From Oscillospiraceae bacterium (GTDB lineage: Bacteria > Bacillota > Clostridia > Oscillospirales > Ruminococcaceae): a DNA stretch of 64,000 bases. A program made the position numbers and the translations under genes. Shown piece by piece: positions 1-7,310 of this stretch; positions within the stretch are counted from its first letter, which is position 1; every line of letters starts with the position of its first letter. The notes under the pieces were generated by a model. It was given only the letters and a program-made list of their open reading frames with translations. It had not been told where the DNA came from and made no database searches. Where the stretch lies: NCBI GenBank assembly GCA_020024285.1, contig JAHHTZ010000005.1, forward strand, positions 71,412 through 135,411, given 5' to 3'.

Positions 1-132
1 TGCGGTACAACGGTGGTCATGGTCACCCATGCCCACAATCTGGTGTCCCGGTTCGACCGCCGAGTGATCACGATCAACCACGGCAATATTGTATCCGACG
101 GAAGCGAATGGGGGTCGTTCTATGAAAGGTAG
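1..132 (+). CDS. ftsE: Cell division ATP-binding protein FtsE, C-terminal end only
   Basis: The window opens inside this gene and only the last 43 codons are present. The visible part has the H-loop of an ABC ATPase (VMVTHAHNLV) followed by the usual short C-terminal strands (RRVITINHGNIVSDG). FtsE is the cytosolic ATPase that drives the FtsX permease to control cell-wall hydrolases at the septum. The identification rests mainly on the next gene, which is clearly ftsX: the two overlap by 11 bases, the usual translationally coupled ftsEX arrangement. The catalytic Walker motifs lie outside the window. Confidence 0.85.
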   Translation, partial: CGTTVVMVTHAHNLVSRFDRRVITINHGNIVSDGSEWGSFYER

Positions 133-1033
133 CAGTTTTGGCTATCTGATGAAAACCGGTTTTACCAACATTTACAGCAATCGCCTGATGTCTGTGGCAT
201 CCATCGGCGTATTGGTGGCGTGCCTGATGCTCATCGGCAGCGCCGCGCTGCTCTCGCTCAACGTGCGCAACATCGTGGGCGTTGCAGGGCAGGAAAACGA
301 GGTCGTGGTCTTTTTGGAGGACGACCTTTCCGACCAGGAAGTGGAGGAAGTAGGGGTAAAGATCCATCAGCTCGATAACATCGAATCCGTCACCTATGTG
401 TCCAAAGAGGAAGGACTCAAAATCGAGCAGGATAAGGAAAAATGGGGCGGACTGCTGGACGGACTGAGCGCGGAGGACAACCCGCTGCCCAACAGCTACC
501 GCATCAAGCTCCTTGATATCACAGCGGACAAGCTGCTGAGCACCTGCGACGAGATCGCAAAGGTGGAGGGGATCGAGGATTACAATGCACCGTATAAGGA
601 AGCAACCATTTTGACCGACATCGAAAATGCGGTCACCTCCGTCGGGTTCATTGTAGTGATAATACTTATTGTAGTATCGGTGATGATTATTGCAAATACC
701 ATCAAAATCACCGTCTATGCACGCAGCAAAGAGATTTACATTATGAAATTAGTAGGTGCAACCGACACCTTTATCCGCCTCCCGTTTATCATCGAGGGCA
801 TCCTGATCGGGGTGCTTGCGGCTTTGATGGCATTCGGGCTGTTGTGGGGCGGCTATGCGTATGCCATCCAGATGGTGGCGGAAAACACGTCCAGCTGGCT
901 GGAAATCGCAGCAGATAACCTGATCCAATTTGAAGATGTTGCATTGTTCATGCTGGGTACCTTCATGACGATGGGCGCCGGGATCGGCATGGTGGGCAGT
1001 ATCGTATTTGTCCGCAAGCATCTGAGAGTATAG
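122..1033 (+). CDS. ftsX: Cell division permease FtsX
   Basis: This encodes a 303-residue protein with the FtsX layout: a cytosolic start, a first transmembrane helix at about residues 22-46, a large external domain of about 125 residues, then three helices near 174-196, 222-246 and 273-296. FtsX carries no enzymatic activity; it passes the FtsE ATP cycle across the membrane to a peptidoglycan hydrolase. The ATG at 122 overlaps the end of ftsE. An upstream in-frame TTG at 89 exists but would lengthen the overlap and lacks support. The gene that follows 25 bases later is a coiled-coil M23 hydrolase, the expected extracellular partner. Confidence 0.95.
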   Translation: MKGSSFGYLMKTGFTNIYSNRLMSVASIGVLVACLMLIGSAALLSLNVRNIVGVAGQENEVVVFLEDDLSDQEVEEVGVKIHQLDNIESVTYVSKEEGLKIEQDKEKWGGLLDGLSAEDNPLPNSYRIKLLDITADKLLSTCDEIAKVEGIEDYNAPYKEATILTDIENAVTSVGFIVVIILIVVSVMIIANTIKITVYARSKEIYIMKLVGATDTFIRLPFIIEGILIGVLAALMAFGLLWGGYAYAIQMVAENTSSWLEIAADNLIQFEDVALFMLGTFMTMGAGIGMVGSIVFVRKHLRV

Positions 1034-1058
1034 GCACCGTCGGAAAGGAAGAAACAGG

Positions 1059-2345
1059 ATGAAAAAAACAACAAGAAGAGCGGCGCTGGCGCTGGTGCTG
1101 TGCGTCATGCTCCTCAGCGGCTCCGGGATGCCGGCGTATGCACACGGCACACACGGAACCAACCTCGACGCAACGCAGAGCTTCGGCGGGGGAAAAACCG
1201 ACGAGGACACCCCCAAGACGCAGAACAACACGCCTGCTGACCCGCAGAAAAACAGCGACGCCGAAAACAAAGAGCGCCTTGAGGAGCTTCAGCAGATCAG
1301 CAAGGAGCTTGCCGACGAGCGCAAGAAGATCCAGCAGAGCATCAACAACGCAAAAAGCGAAAAGGAAAAGCAGGTCGCCATCAAAAATACCCTTGACGGC
1401 AAGCTCAACAATGCTGTAGCACAGATCGGCGTGCTGGACGAAAAGGTGGTCCTGCTCAAGGATCAGATCCAGCTGACCGAGGAGCGCATCAGGGAGCTTC
1501 AGCAGTCCATCGAGGAGAACTACCAGCTCTTTTTGGAGCGCGTGCGCGCGTCGTATATGTACGGCGACATCAAGCCGATCTCCGTTGTGCTGGGAGCCGA
1601 TAACTATTACGATTCCCTTGTTTCGATGAAAACGATCGAGAGCGTTGCCGATCACGACAACGAGCTGATCCGCTCGCTCAACGAGGACAAGGAGGAAGTG
1701 GAGCAGGCGCTTGCCGAGCTGGAGGACAACAAGAAGGAGCTGGAAACCTCCATCAATCAGCTCGAGGAAGAAAAGGCGAACTTCCAGAAAGATATTGCAA
1801 ATACACAGAATAAAATCGCAGACATTGCACTGCTGGAGAAGGAGTTCCTCTCCGACCTTGCCGCAAACCAGAAGAAGAGCAAGGAACTTCAGGCAGAAAT
1901 GGATGCCATCTTTGCACAGATCAACAGCCAGGGCGAATACGTCGGCGGCGTGATGATGTGGCCGCTTCCGGGCTATTCCACCATCTCCTCGTACTACGGT
2001 CCGCGCTGGAACGGCAAGGACTTCCATACAGGGCTTGACATCACCGGCTCCGGCGTCAACGGGCAGACCATCGTGGCGGCAAACTCCGGTACGGTGGCGA
2101 AGGTGAATACCGCAGTCGTTCCGGGCAAGGGCTACGGAAAATATGTGATGATCGACCACGGCGGCGGCATGGTTTCCCTGTACGGACATTGCAGTGCCAT
2201 CCTCGTTTCCGAGGGGCAGACCGTGGCGAAGGGTTCCCCAATCGCAAAGGTCGGCTCCACCGGATGGTCCACCGGTCCGCACCTGCACTTTGAGGTGCGC
2301 AAAAACAACCAGCACGTAAATCCCCTTCAGTATCTGAAGGGTTAA
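1059..2345 (+). CDS. Secreted coiled-coil M23 peptidoglycan hydrolase (EnvC/PcsB-like FtsX partner)
   Basis: The 428-residue product has a signal peptide at about residues 1-28, a Lys/Glu/Gln-rich coiled coil spanning roughly 65-280, and a C-terminal LytM/M23 metallopeptidase domain from about 300. The zinc-site pieces are visible: H and D in FHTGLDI and the HxH in GPHLHFEV. M23 enzymes cut peptide bridges in peptidoglycan. A coiled coil plus M23 domain directly after ftsEX suggests an FtsEX-activated septal hydrolase, like EnvC in Proteobacteria or PcsB/CwlO in Firmicutes; that functional link is inferred from position. Confidence 0.9.
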   Translation: MKKTTRRAALALVLCVMLLSGSGMPAYAHGTHGTNLDATQSFGGGKTDEDTPKTQNNTPADPQKNSDAENKERLEELQQISKELADERKKIQQSINNAKSEKEKQVAIKNTLDGKLNNAVAQIGVLDEKVVLLKDQIQLTEERIRELQQSIEENYQLFLERVRASYMYGDIKPISVVLGADNYYDSLVSMKTIESVADHDNELIRSLNEDKEEVEQALAELEDNKKELETSINQLEEEKANFQKDIANTQNKIADIALLEKEFLSDLAANQKKSKELQAEMDAIFAQINSQGEYVGGVMMWPLPGYSTISSYYGPRWNGKDFHTGLDITGSGVNGQTIVAANSGTVAKVNTAVVPGKGYGKYVMIDHGGGMVSLYGHCSAILVSEGQTVAKGSPIAKVGSTGWSTGPHLHFEVRKNNQHVNPLQYLKG

Positions 2346-2399
2346 GGGTACAAAGGCTTCGGAACATTCAAAACCGCCGAACAGAAAGGACGGATCACT

Positions 2400-2777
2400 A
2401 TGAAGATGACAAAATTGGCAGCCCTCCTCATGGCGCTGAGTCTTTCCGGATGCGCTGCAAAAATCGGTCAGAACGACGGGATCAACGCAGGGATGCAGCA
2501 GGCGTATGACCTCAGCGTAGAGGCAGAAGCCTATACGCAGCAGCTGTTTGAATCAATGCTTGCGGAAAAAGGCATCACCGAGTACCAGATCGAACAGACA
2601 TCCGGCGGCTTTATCACGGACGATCCGCCCGTCTTTATTACAGGCTATCGCTACACCCACGACGGAAAAGAAGCGGTGTATGGATATAAGCTGAGTCTGA
2701 ATGAGGACGGAAAGACGTTCACTGTGTTGGAAGAAAGCGAAGAGGCAGGGGAATTTGTCGTGGGTCACGCCCAATAG
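2400..2777 (+). CDS. Small putative lipoprotein, unknown function
   Basis: The 125-residue protein begins with a lysine-containing hydrophobic leader ending in a lipobox (LSGC), so Cys18 should be lipidated and the mature protein anchored outside the membrane. The remaining hundred residues are polar and mixed alpha/beta; I recognise no family. It starts 54 bases after the M23 hydrolase with an AGAAAGGA ribosome binding site and is followed by a strong terminator, so it probably closes the ftsEX transcript. A role in cell-envelope biogenesis is a guess from neighbours only. Confidence 0.75.
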   Translation: MKMTKLAALLMALSLSGCAAKIGQNDGINAGMQQAYDLSVEAEAYTQQLFESMLAEKGITEYQIEQTSGGFITDDPPVFITGYRYTHDGKEAVYGYKLSLNEDGKTFTVLEESEEAGEFVVGHAQ

Positions 2778-2805
2778 AACAAAACATCCGATTCCCCAAA
2801 GCAGC

Positions 2806-2845
2806 AAAGGGAGCGCATCGAACAGCGATGCGCTCCCTTTTTGGG
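2806..2845 (+). terminator. Rho-independent terminator after the ftsEX cluster
   Basis: The inverted repeat AAAGGGAGCGCATCG / CGATGCGCTCCCTTT has a five-base loop and ends in a T-run. The flanking A and T runs mean it can also serve the converging minus-strand gene. Confidence 0.9.
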
Positions 2846-2861
2846 ATAAGAACGGAAAACA

Positions 2862-3059
2862 TCAGGAAGAAATGCGGGAGCGCGGGACCTGCGCGTGAAA
2901 ATCGCAGTGCGAGCAGATGGCGGCACACGTCCTGCCGTGCCGGGACGTGACAGAAATGGGCTGACCGCAGACGGGGCAGCGCAGCGTATCCGTATCGGAA
3001 GAAGAGCAGCTGAGCTGGTGCAAAAAGGCTGCGACCTGCGGATGATGTTTTAGATTCAT
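2862..3059 (-). CDS. Small zinc-ribbon protein
   Basis: The 65-residue product has two Cys pairs (CPVCG near residue 28 and CSHC near residue 50) that would form a zinc ribbon, followed by a short arginine-containing tail. The start was placed at the ATG at 3059 because AGGAGG lies eight to twelve bases upstream; a longer in-frame start at 3083 has no such site. The protein is too short for a confident family. It converges with the lipoprotein gene and shares its terminator region. Confidence 0.6.
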   Translation of the reverse strand: MNLKHHPQVAAFLHQLSCSSSDTDTLRCPVCGQPISVTSRHGRTCAAICSHCDFHAQVPRSRISS

Positions 3060-3169
3060 AACAAAGGACCTCCTGTATCTCAATCAAATTTATCACACAA
3101 AGAGCGATTATAGCATGGTATAAGGATAAATTATGTCAAACGAAGCAGAATTATTCTCAGTCTATGTGA

Positions 3170-3198
3170 TTTACACACCTTCTGTGCTGTGCTATACT
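3170..3198 (+). promoter_or_regulatory. SigA-type promoter for the 39-residue membrane protein
   Basis: TTTACA (3170-3175) and TATACT (3193-3198) are separated by 17 bases, and an AGAAAGGAAGG ribosome binding site follows before the ATG at 3231. Confidence 0.65.
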
Positions 3199-3230
3199 GA
3201 AAAAAACTCAGAAGAAAGGAAGGCGAAACG

Positions 3231-3350
3231 ATGAAAGCATGCCGCGGACTGAATATTGCAGGATTTGTGCTGGGCGTTGTGGGAGCAGTGACCTCCGTCA
3301 CAGGGCTCACCTTTTCCGTCATCAGTTTTCTCAGAAGAAAACATTCTTAG
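3231..3350 (+). CDS. Small single-pass membrane protein (39 residues)
   Basis: The ATG at 3231 follows GAAAGGAAGG and opens a 39-codon frame. The product has a short basic start, one hydrophobic segment rich in Gly, Val, Phe and Ile (about residues 8-34) and a basic end (LRRKHS), typical of a single transmembrane helix. It has its own promoter and is closed by a strong terminator at 3366, so it is an independent transcription unit. No family is recognised; it is short enough to be missed by routine annotation. Confidence 0.6.
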   Translation: MKACRGLNIAGFVLGVVGAVTSVTGLTFSVISFLRRKHS

Positions 3351-3365
3351 CTCAAAAAAATGCAG

Positions 3366-3403
3366 GAGGGACTGTTTCCCGTGGGAAACAGCCCCTCTTT
3401 TTT
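3366..3403 (+). terminator. Rho-independent terminator
   Basis: CTGTTTCCC / GGGAAACAG with a two-base loop extends outward through GAGGG / CCCTC and runs into TTTTTT. Confidence 0.9.
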
Positions 3404-3524
3404 CATTTTGGGGGAGAGAATGCGTTTTTATGGCAGCCTGCCCTCATGCACACAAGCGGTACATCCTCATACTCTGAAACTATGGAGCTTCTCCATCAAA
3501 TCAATTTGGAAGGAGTCAGAAACA

Positions 3525-3716
3525 ATGGAAGAAATGCGGATCTTCGATTCGGGATGCAGCGTGTTTACAAAGCAGCCCATCTCGCTTGCAATGGCATACA
3601 TTGCAATGCAGCAGTGGAACAGCCTCTATCCCGCCGAGCTTGGCATGGAGCGGGGAACCATCTTTGCACAGCTTGACAAACCATTCATCGGAGAGGAGGC
3701 AGCTCCCCGTGATTAA
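3525..3716 (+). CDS. cotJA: Spore coat-associated protein CotJA
   Basis: The 63-residue protein matches the short CotJA family: a middle segment LAMAYIAMQQW, a LYPAE element, then RGTIFAQLDKPF, equivalent to the conserved GTLFP-L-PY end. CotJA is part of the inner spore coat and is made in the mother cell. The ATG at 3525 was chosen for the GGAAGGAG site upstream. It overlaps cotJB by eight bases. In Bacillus subtilis the cotJ operon is sigma-E dependent; the 120 bases upstream here show no clear vegetative promoter and only a weak CATACTCT match to a sigma-E minus-10. Confidence 0.85.
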   Translation: MEEMRIFDSGCSVFTKQPISLAMAYIAMQQWNSLYPAELGMERGTIFAQLDKPFIGEEAAPRD

Positions 3717-3975
3717 AGAAAATATGAGCCGTCAGGAGCTGATGCGTCAGCTTCAAATCGCATCCTTTGCCGTACACGAGGCAAACCTGTTCCTCGATAC
3801 TCACCCGACCAATAAGGAGGGCATCGCATACTTTAATAAATACAACAAGCTCAAGGAGGAGCTGACCGAGGAGCTGACGGAGCGCTTTGGACCGGTGAAC
3901 CTCAATCAGTATGAGGTAACGGGGGAAACGTGGGACTGGGTCGCAGGACCATGGCCATGGGAAAGGGAGGAATAG
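3709..3975 (+). CDS. cotJB: Spore coat protein CotJB
   Basis: The 88-residue product carries the CotJB hallmarks: LMRQLQIASFAVHEANLFLDTHP near the start, an NKYN-LKEEL helix, then RFGPVNLNQYEV and the terminal tryptophan-rich WDWVAGPWPWE. I place the start at GTG 3709 because GAGGAGG sits about ten bases before it; the in-frame ATG at 3724 is the alternative. It overlaps cotJA and is three bases upstream of cotJC, so the three are one operon. CotJB is needed with CotJA and CotJC in the spore coat, although its biochemical role is unknown. Confidence 0.9.
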   Translation: MIKENMSRQELMRQLQIASFAVHEANLFLDTHPTNKEGIAYFNKYNKLKEELTEELTERFGPVNLNQYEVTGETWDWVAGPWPWEREE

Positions 3976-3978
3976 AAC

Positions 3979-4200
3979 ATGTGGAGTTATGATAAAAAGC
4001 TGCAATATCCTGTCAAGATCACACGACCAAACCCCGCAATGGCAAAGCTCATCATGACGCAGTTCGGCGGTCCGGACGGGGAGCTTGGTGCGGCAACGCG
4101 CTATCTCAGCCAGCGCTACACGATGCCCTACAACGAGGTAAAGGGTCTGCTCACCGATATCGGAACAGAAGAACTGGCGCAGCAAAGCTATACACTATAG
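3979..4200 (+). pseudogene. cotJC: cotJC 5' part, interrupted by the prophage
   Basis: This is the first 67 codons of a CotJC manganese-catalase-like coat protein, plus six prophage-derived codons (QSYTL-equivalent end) before a stop. The family pattern is clear: MWSYDKKLQYPVKI start, then PNPAMAKLIMTQFGG, a SQRYTMPY segment and DIGTEELA. In family members the next residues are H-x-E-M, supplying a metal ligand. Here the codon after A is CAG (Q), so the lysogen copy lacks that His and the rest of the four-helix bundle. The missing 141 codons are at 49601-50024, in frame across the shared 17-bp core. Confidence 0.93.
4165..4181 (+). other. attL core of the prophage (17 bp)
   Basis: ACAGAAGAACTGGCGCA occurs here and again, exactly, at 49584-49600. 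The bases flanking it differ on both sides, so 17 bp is the full identity block. It encodes T-E-E-L-A in cotJC. Confidence 0.93.
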
Positions 4201-5817
4201 CTTCAGCTTCACGTCGATGTGGATCGGGGACATCTCCCAGTTGGCACCGACATGGAGCTTTTGACCTGCTCCGGCGGTGGAGCGGGTCAGAAGCTCACCC
4301 TTTTCGCGGTAGTAATCGATGCGCTCGATGCAGGTCTTGAGGAGCCGGTTTTTCTGTGCCGGAGATTCGTTCGGATTTTCGAGGGCAGAAAGCGCATCCC
4401 GAAAGCGCACCAGCCGCTCCTCGTATTCCTCGACGGACGGGAGAAGCTTTTTCGCCGTTTCGATGGCTTCCTCCGTGCGGCGGATGTCCGCCAGCACCTT
4501 TTCGTTGAGCTGCTCGAAAATCTCCTTGGGCATCCCTTCCTCCGAGTATTTTTCCCACTGGCTGACTTCCTTCTTCCGAAGCTCCGAAATCTTCTGCTCC
4601 AGCCGTTTGATCTGGATGAGGTTCATCTGCCGAAGTTCGTCGTCGGAGCGCTTGATCTCAAGCTCGAAGTCGAGGATGCTCTGCCGCAGGACCTCCTCGA
4701 CACGTTCGACCATTTCGTCATAGGTACACGACGGAACATGACAGAAGGACTGTCCGCCGCACAGCAGGCGAGGAGCGGAACGCTCACGCCCGTTTTTATC
4801 CTTGTAGATGCGCAGCGTCATGGCTTTGCCGCAGCTGCAATATAAAAGACCCGACAGAGGGTTTCGCAGCTCCTTTGTGCTTTGAACTCTCGGACAGGTC
4901 CCGTAGCGCTCGGCGGCAGCCTGAAAAAGCTCCTGCGAAATGATTGCCTCATGCTTTCCCTCGTAGATGAGCAGATCCTCCGCCGCTGCCTGCGGACGCT
5001 TCTTGACGACCTCGCCGTTTTCCACAACAGTGACGGTTTTGCGCCCGTTCCAACGGACCTTTCCGGTGTAGTGGACGTTGCGCAGCATCGAGCGGATGCT
5101 GTTCTGTGTCCAGTATTTTCCGTGCAGGGGATGGATATTCAGCTCGTTGAGGCGGTGGGCGATGTTGGTGGTGCCCATATTCTGATGGACGTACAGCTCG
5201 AACACCATCCGAACCACCTGCGCCTGCTCCTCGTTGATCTTGAGAGTGGGGCATTTCTTTTTCCCGTCGAGGACGGTCGCCTTGTCGTAGCCGTAGGGCG
5301 GCGTGTTGCCGACGAAGTTCCCCTGCTGTAAGGACAGGAGCCTTCCTCTGCCCATGATCTTTTTGAGGTATTCGAGAAATTCATTGCCGCGCTTGAGCTC
5401 TCGCTCGAAGAAATCTCGATCGTATTCGTCACTCAGATCATACGCCTTCATCGGCGTGATGACGATGGTGTTGGTGTAGCGCAGGAGCTTCATGAGCCTT
5501 CCTGCATCTTCGAGATCCCCACGGGACAGACGCTGCACCTCCACCACAAGCACCGCCTTGTATTGGGGGGACTCCACCTTCGCGAGCAGCCTGCAAATTT
5601 CGGGGCGGTCGTCGATGGTTTCACCGGACACGACTTCACGGTATTTGTTCTGATCGGGGACGCGTGCGCCGAGGTTTTTTTCCGCCCATTCATCGAGCAT
5701 GGACTCGTGCCGTGACAGCACTTCTGCCACTGTGAGGTTGGGATCATCGGAGCGGGATTTTCGCAGATATACAAGCACCTCATCGGGTGCAAAGTTTAAT
5801 TCCAAGGGTTTGTACAT
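4195..5817 (-). CDS. int: Large serine recombinase (phage integrase)
   Basis: The 540-residue protein has the large serine recombinase layout: an N-terminal resolvase domain with Y-x-R-x-S (catalytic Ser21 in YLRKSRSDD) and the QRLSRGDLED helix, a recombinase domain around residues 160-260 (GNTPPYGY, then TQNSIRSMLRN), a Cys-rich zinc ribbon (YCSCGKAM with a later LLCGGQSFC) and a coiled coil near 390-460. These enzymes integrate DNA between attP and attB and need a separate directionality factor to excise. The start at 5817 follows AAAGGTGG; an upstream ATG at 5850 lacks a binding site. The stop codon interlocks with that of the truncated cotJC and lies 14 bases from attL. Confidence 0.95.
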   Translation of the reverse strand: MYKPLELNFAPDEVLVYLRKSRSDDPNLTVAEVLSRHESMLDEWAEKNLGARVPDQNKYREVVSGETIDDRPEICRLLAKVESPQYKAVLVVEVQRLSRGDLEDAGRLMKLLRYTNTIVITPMKAYDLSDEYDRDFFERELKRGNEFLEYLKKIMGRGRLLSLQQGNFVGNTPPYGYDKATVLDGKKKCPTLKINEEQAQVVRMVFELYVHQNMGTTNIAHRLNELNIHPLHGKYWTQNSIRSMLRNVHYTGKVRWNGRKTVTVVENGEVVKKRPQAAAEDLLIYEGKHEAIISQELFQAAAERYGTCPRVQSTKELRNPLSGLLYCSCGKAMTLRIYKDKNGRERSAPRLLCGGQSFCHVPSCTYDEMVERVEEVLRQSILDFELEIKRSDDELRQMNLIQIKRLEQKISELRKKEVSQWEKYSEEGMPKEIFEQLNEKVLADIRRTEEAIETAKKLLPSVEEYEERLVRFRDALSALENPNESPAQKNRLLKTCIERIDYYREKGELLTRSTAGAGQKLHVGANWEMSPIHIDVKLKL

Positions 5818-5844
5818 AGTTAGACCACCTTTCTGAGTATGCGG

Positions 5845-5873
5845 TTGCAAGCCTACTAAAAAAGTGATATAAT
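5845..5873 (+). promoter_or_regulatory. Rightward promoter in the integrase leader
   Basis: TTGCAA (5845-5850) and TATAAT (5868-5873) are 17 bases apart on the plus strand, opposite to the integrase. A terminator follows within 95 bases, so the product is a short RNA. Confidence 0.6.
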
Positions 5874-5879
5874 ACTATG

Positions 5880-5966
5880 TGCGAAGACAGTATTACTTGC
5901 TTTATTTAGTAAGTAGCTGAGAAAAAGGTCCTCATTCCTGTTGGCGCAGGAGCGGGGGCTTTTTTA
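5880..5966 (+). ncRNA. Putative small RNA antisense to the integrase leader region
   Basis: Transcription from the promoter at 5845-5873 would start near 5880 and end at the hairpin GGTCCTCATTCCTG / CAGGAGCGGGGGCT followed by TTTTT near 5961. No convincing reading frame lies inside. The same hairpin read on the minus strand ends in TTTTTC and can terminate the leftward DUF898 gene. The promoter core overlaps the upstream edge of the integrase transcript, so the RNA could interfere with integrase expression; that is inference. A near palindrome TTACT-N10-AGTAA sits at about 5893-5912. Confidence 0.45.
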
Positions 5967-5993
5967 TTTTGTTTGCTTTATAGGCTGATACCA

Positions 5994-6299
5994 TTAATCT
6001 GCAAAATGTGTGTGTTTGGTTTTCCATTTTTTCAGGGCAATGCTAACCCAGAATCCATAGATACCAAATGTGATAATAGTAAGTAAAAACCATTTGACCC
6101 AGTTTCCAAAAAGCTGAGCGGCGGTTCCATCAAAGGACAGACGATGACCATTCACAACGGTATGTCTGGTTTCCCAGCTGTAAACCATGCACACAGCCCA
6201 AGGATAACAGATACCCAAGGTACAGATCGTGATGAGTACACCCAGCAGATGCCATCCAATCAGCTGCAGCAAGCCGCCGTCAAAATAAGATTCGTTCAT
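5994..6299 (-). CDS. DUF898-like small membrane protein
   Basis: The 101-residue protein has two hydrophobic stretches (about residues 11-40 and 66-86) and the DUF898/YjgN signature: ETRHTVVNGHRLSFDGTAAQLFG, then WVKWFLLTIITFGIYGFW and an end of KKWKTKHTHF. Members are inner-membrane proteins of unknown function that are common in Firmicutes and their mobile elements. It is leftward, between the integrase and the zinc-ribbon gene, with an AAGGAGGA ribosome binding site. It belongs to the lysogenic arm and may be expressed from the prophage. Confidence 0.75.
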   Translation of the reverse strand: MNESYFDGGLLQLIGWHLLGVLITICTLGICYPWAVCMVYSWETRHTVVNGHRLSFDGTAAQLFGNWVKWFLLTIITFGIYGFWVSIALKKWKTKHTHFAD

Positions 6300-6351
6300 T
6301 TCTCAAGTCCTCCTTAAATCGACAATATTCTACATTAGAATATCATATAAT

Positions 6352-6428
6352 ATTTTTATCGAGGAAATAGGACAAAAATTTCCGACATCGACCGCTTTCA
6401 GGGGTAGGAGCCTGAGAGCGGTTTTTTT
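6352..6428 (+). repeat. Noncoding repeat, copy 1
   Basis: This block shares long exact stretches with 7311-7388: GAGGAAATAGGAC, TTTCCGACAT, ACCGCTTTCAGGGGTAGGAG and GCCTGAG-GCGG with a T-run. The preceding AT-rich promoter segment is also related, though copy 1 has about five extra bases between minus-35 and minus-10. Confidence 0.9.
6358..6428 (+). ncRNA. Putative small RNA antisense to the DUF898 gene leader (copy 1)
   Basis: A TATAAT at 6346-6351 precedes the transcript, with a poorly spaced TCGACA at 6319. The RNA would end at the perfect terminator ACCGCTTTCAGG / CCTGAGAGCGGT and T7 (6391-6428). It lies just upstream of the start of the leftward 101-residue membrane protein gene and is antisense to its leader. 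On the minus strand the same segment holds a ten-codon frame beginning M-S-E-I-F, resembling the start of type I toxin peptides, so it may derive from an antitoxin RNA. Confidence 0.45.
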
Positions 6429-6436
6429 ATGGCTGT

Positions 6437-6480
6437 TGGCGTTCGCCGTCCGGTGCTGGTAACGCCGGGCGACCTTTTTA
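6437..6480 (+). terminator. Second rightward terminator behind small RNA copy 1
   Basis: The hairpin GGCGTTCGCCGTCC / GGTAACGCCGGGCGACC runs into TTTTTATTT and abuts the stop codon of the leftward gene at 6482. Confidence 0.7.
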
Positions 6481-6481
6481 T

Positions 6482-7264
6482 TTAGTTTGCATCTTGGTCG
6501 GCTGATTCACCAAGGATCTGTACGATTTCTTCATCTGAGAAGCCCATATCAGATAAATATTTCATTCGTGCAGTCACAACGGTGAGAACATAGGAATCTG
6601 TTTTCTCGATGCGTTCCTTTGCTTCAGACAGGTATTTTATTTCATTTTTATCTAAGTATTTCAGGAGCTTGCTTGCGATTTCCTTGCTGTTCGAAACATA
6701 GGATTGAGCAGCGTAAATATAGTCCTTGTTGGTATCATCCTTCAAACTCAAAAGACTGCTGTATATGGCAGACTGATTGTTCTGACCGTCCTTAATGAGA
6801 TCGTATAGATCAAGCACATTGAATTGCCCTTGGGCAGCAGAGTCGATTGCTATTTTAAGATTGGTGTTGATTGTTTCCGAATGGACGATGAGCTCATAAA
6901 TTTGGCGATCGATTTCACGGATAGCAGTCTTTTCTTCTTCTGAGAGCTGTTTCTCCTCTAATTTTACTTCTTCGGTTTCGGAGTTCTTTTCTGTTTCAGC
7001 TTCGGCTGGGCTGTTTTCCTCCGTGGTCTGGGCGGGGGGAGTGGATGTTGGCTGATCTGCGGATTCAGAATCGTCCGTTGTACACGAACCAATCGCAGAT
7101 ATAATAAGTATAACAAGAATGAAGGTTAAAACTCCGGAAAGACACCCTTTCTTTTTGGGCTTGTTTTCGGGGTGTTCCGGATAGGATTCAGTAGGCTGTG
7201 CAGCAGCACCGCAATTTGGGCAGGAGCTGCCTTCGTATTCAGTTGAGCATTTCGGGCATTTCAT
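6482..7264 (-). CDS. Zinc-ribbon membrane-anchored protein
   Basis: The 260-residue protein starts with a zinc ribbon (CPKCSTEY, then CPNCG within the first 20 residues), continues through a basic linker (KPKKKG) into one transmembrane helix at about 40-60, and then has a low-complexity Thr/Glu-rich spacer (about 65-105) and a predicted helical external domain. Zinc ribbon plus single membrane helix is common in Clostridia as a lysogeny-arm protein, but no enzymatic domain is visible. It follows the repressor gene on the same strand and is probably cotranscribed, giving a surface change in lysogens (inference). Confidence 0.6.
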   Translation of the reverse strand: MKCPKCSTEYEGSSCPNCGAAAQPTESYPEHPENKPKKKGCLSGVLTFILVILIISAIGSCTTDDSESADQPTSTPPAQTTEENSPAEAETEKNSETEEVKLEEKQLSEEEKTAIREIDRQIYELIVHSETINTNLKIAIDSAAQGQFNVLDLYDLIKDGQNNQSAIYSSLLSLKDDTNKDYIYAAQSYVSNSKEIASKLLKYLDKNEIKYLSEAKERIEKTDSYVLTVVTARMKYLSDMGFSDEEIVQILGESADQDAN

Positions 7265-7282
7265 AGAATATTCCTCCTTTAG

Positions 7283-7310
7283 TTGACAATATTTTACAAT
7301 ATTGTATAAT
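7283..7310 (+). promoter_or_regulatory. Strong rightward promoter with overlapping palindrome
   Basis: TTGACA (7283-7288) and TATAAT (7305-7310) are separated by 16 bases. The spacer contains the near palindrome ACAATATT-TTACAATATTGT, whose ATATT elements also occur around the repressor promoter, so it may be a repressor operator. Confidence 0.7.

Noticed and set aside
5834..5841. CATACTCA on the minus strand, like a sigma-E minus-10, just before the integrase, similar to CATACTCT at 3468 before cotJA
   Set aside because: It would start the integrase transcript inside the ribosome binding site, and no sigma-E minus-35 lies at the right distance for either copy.
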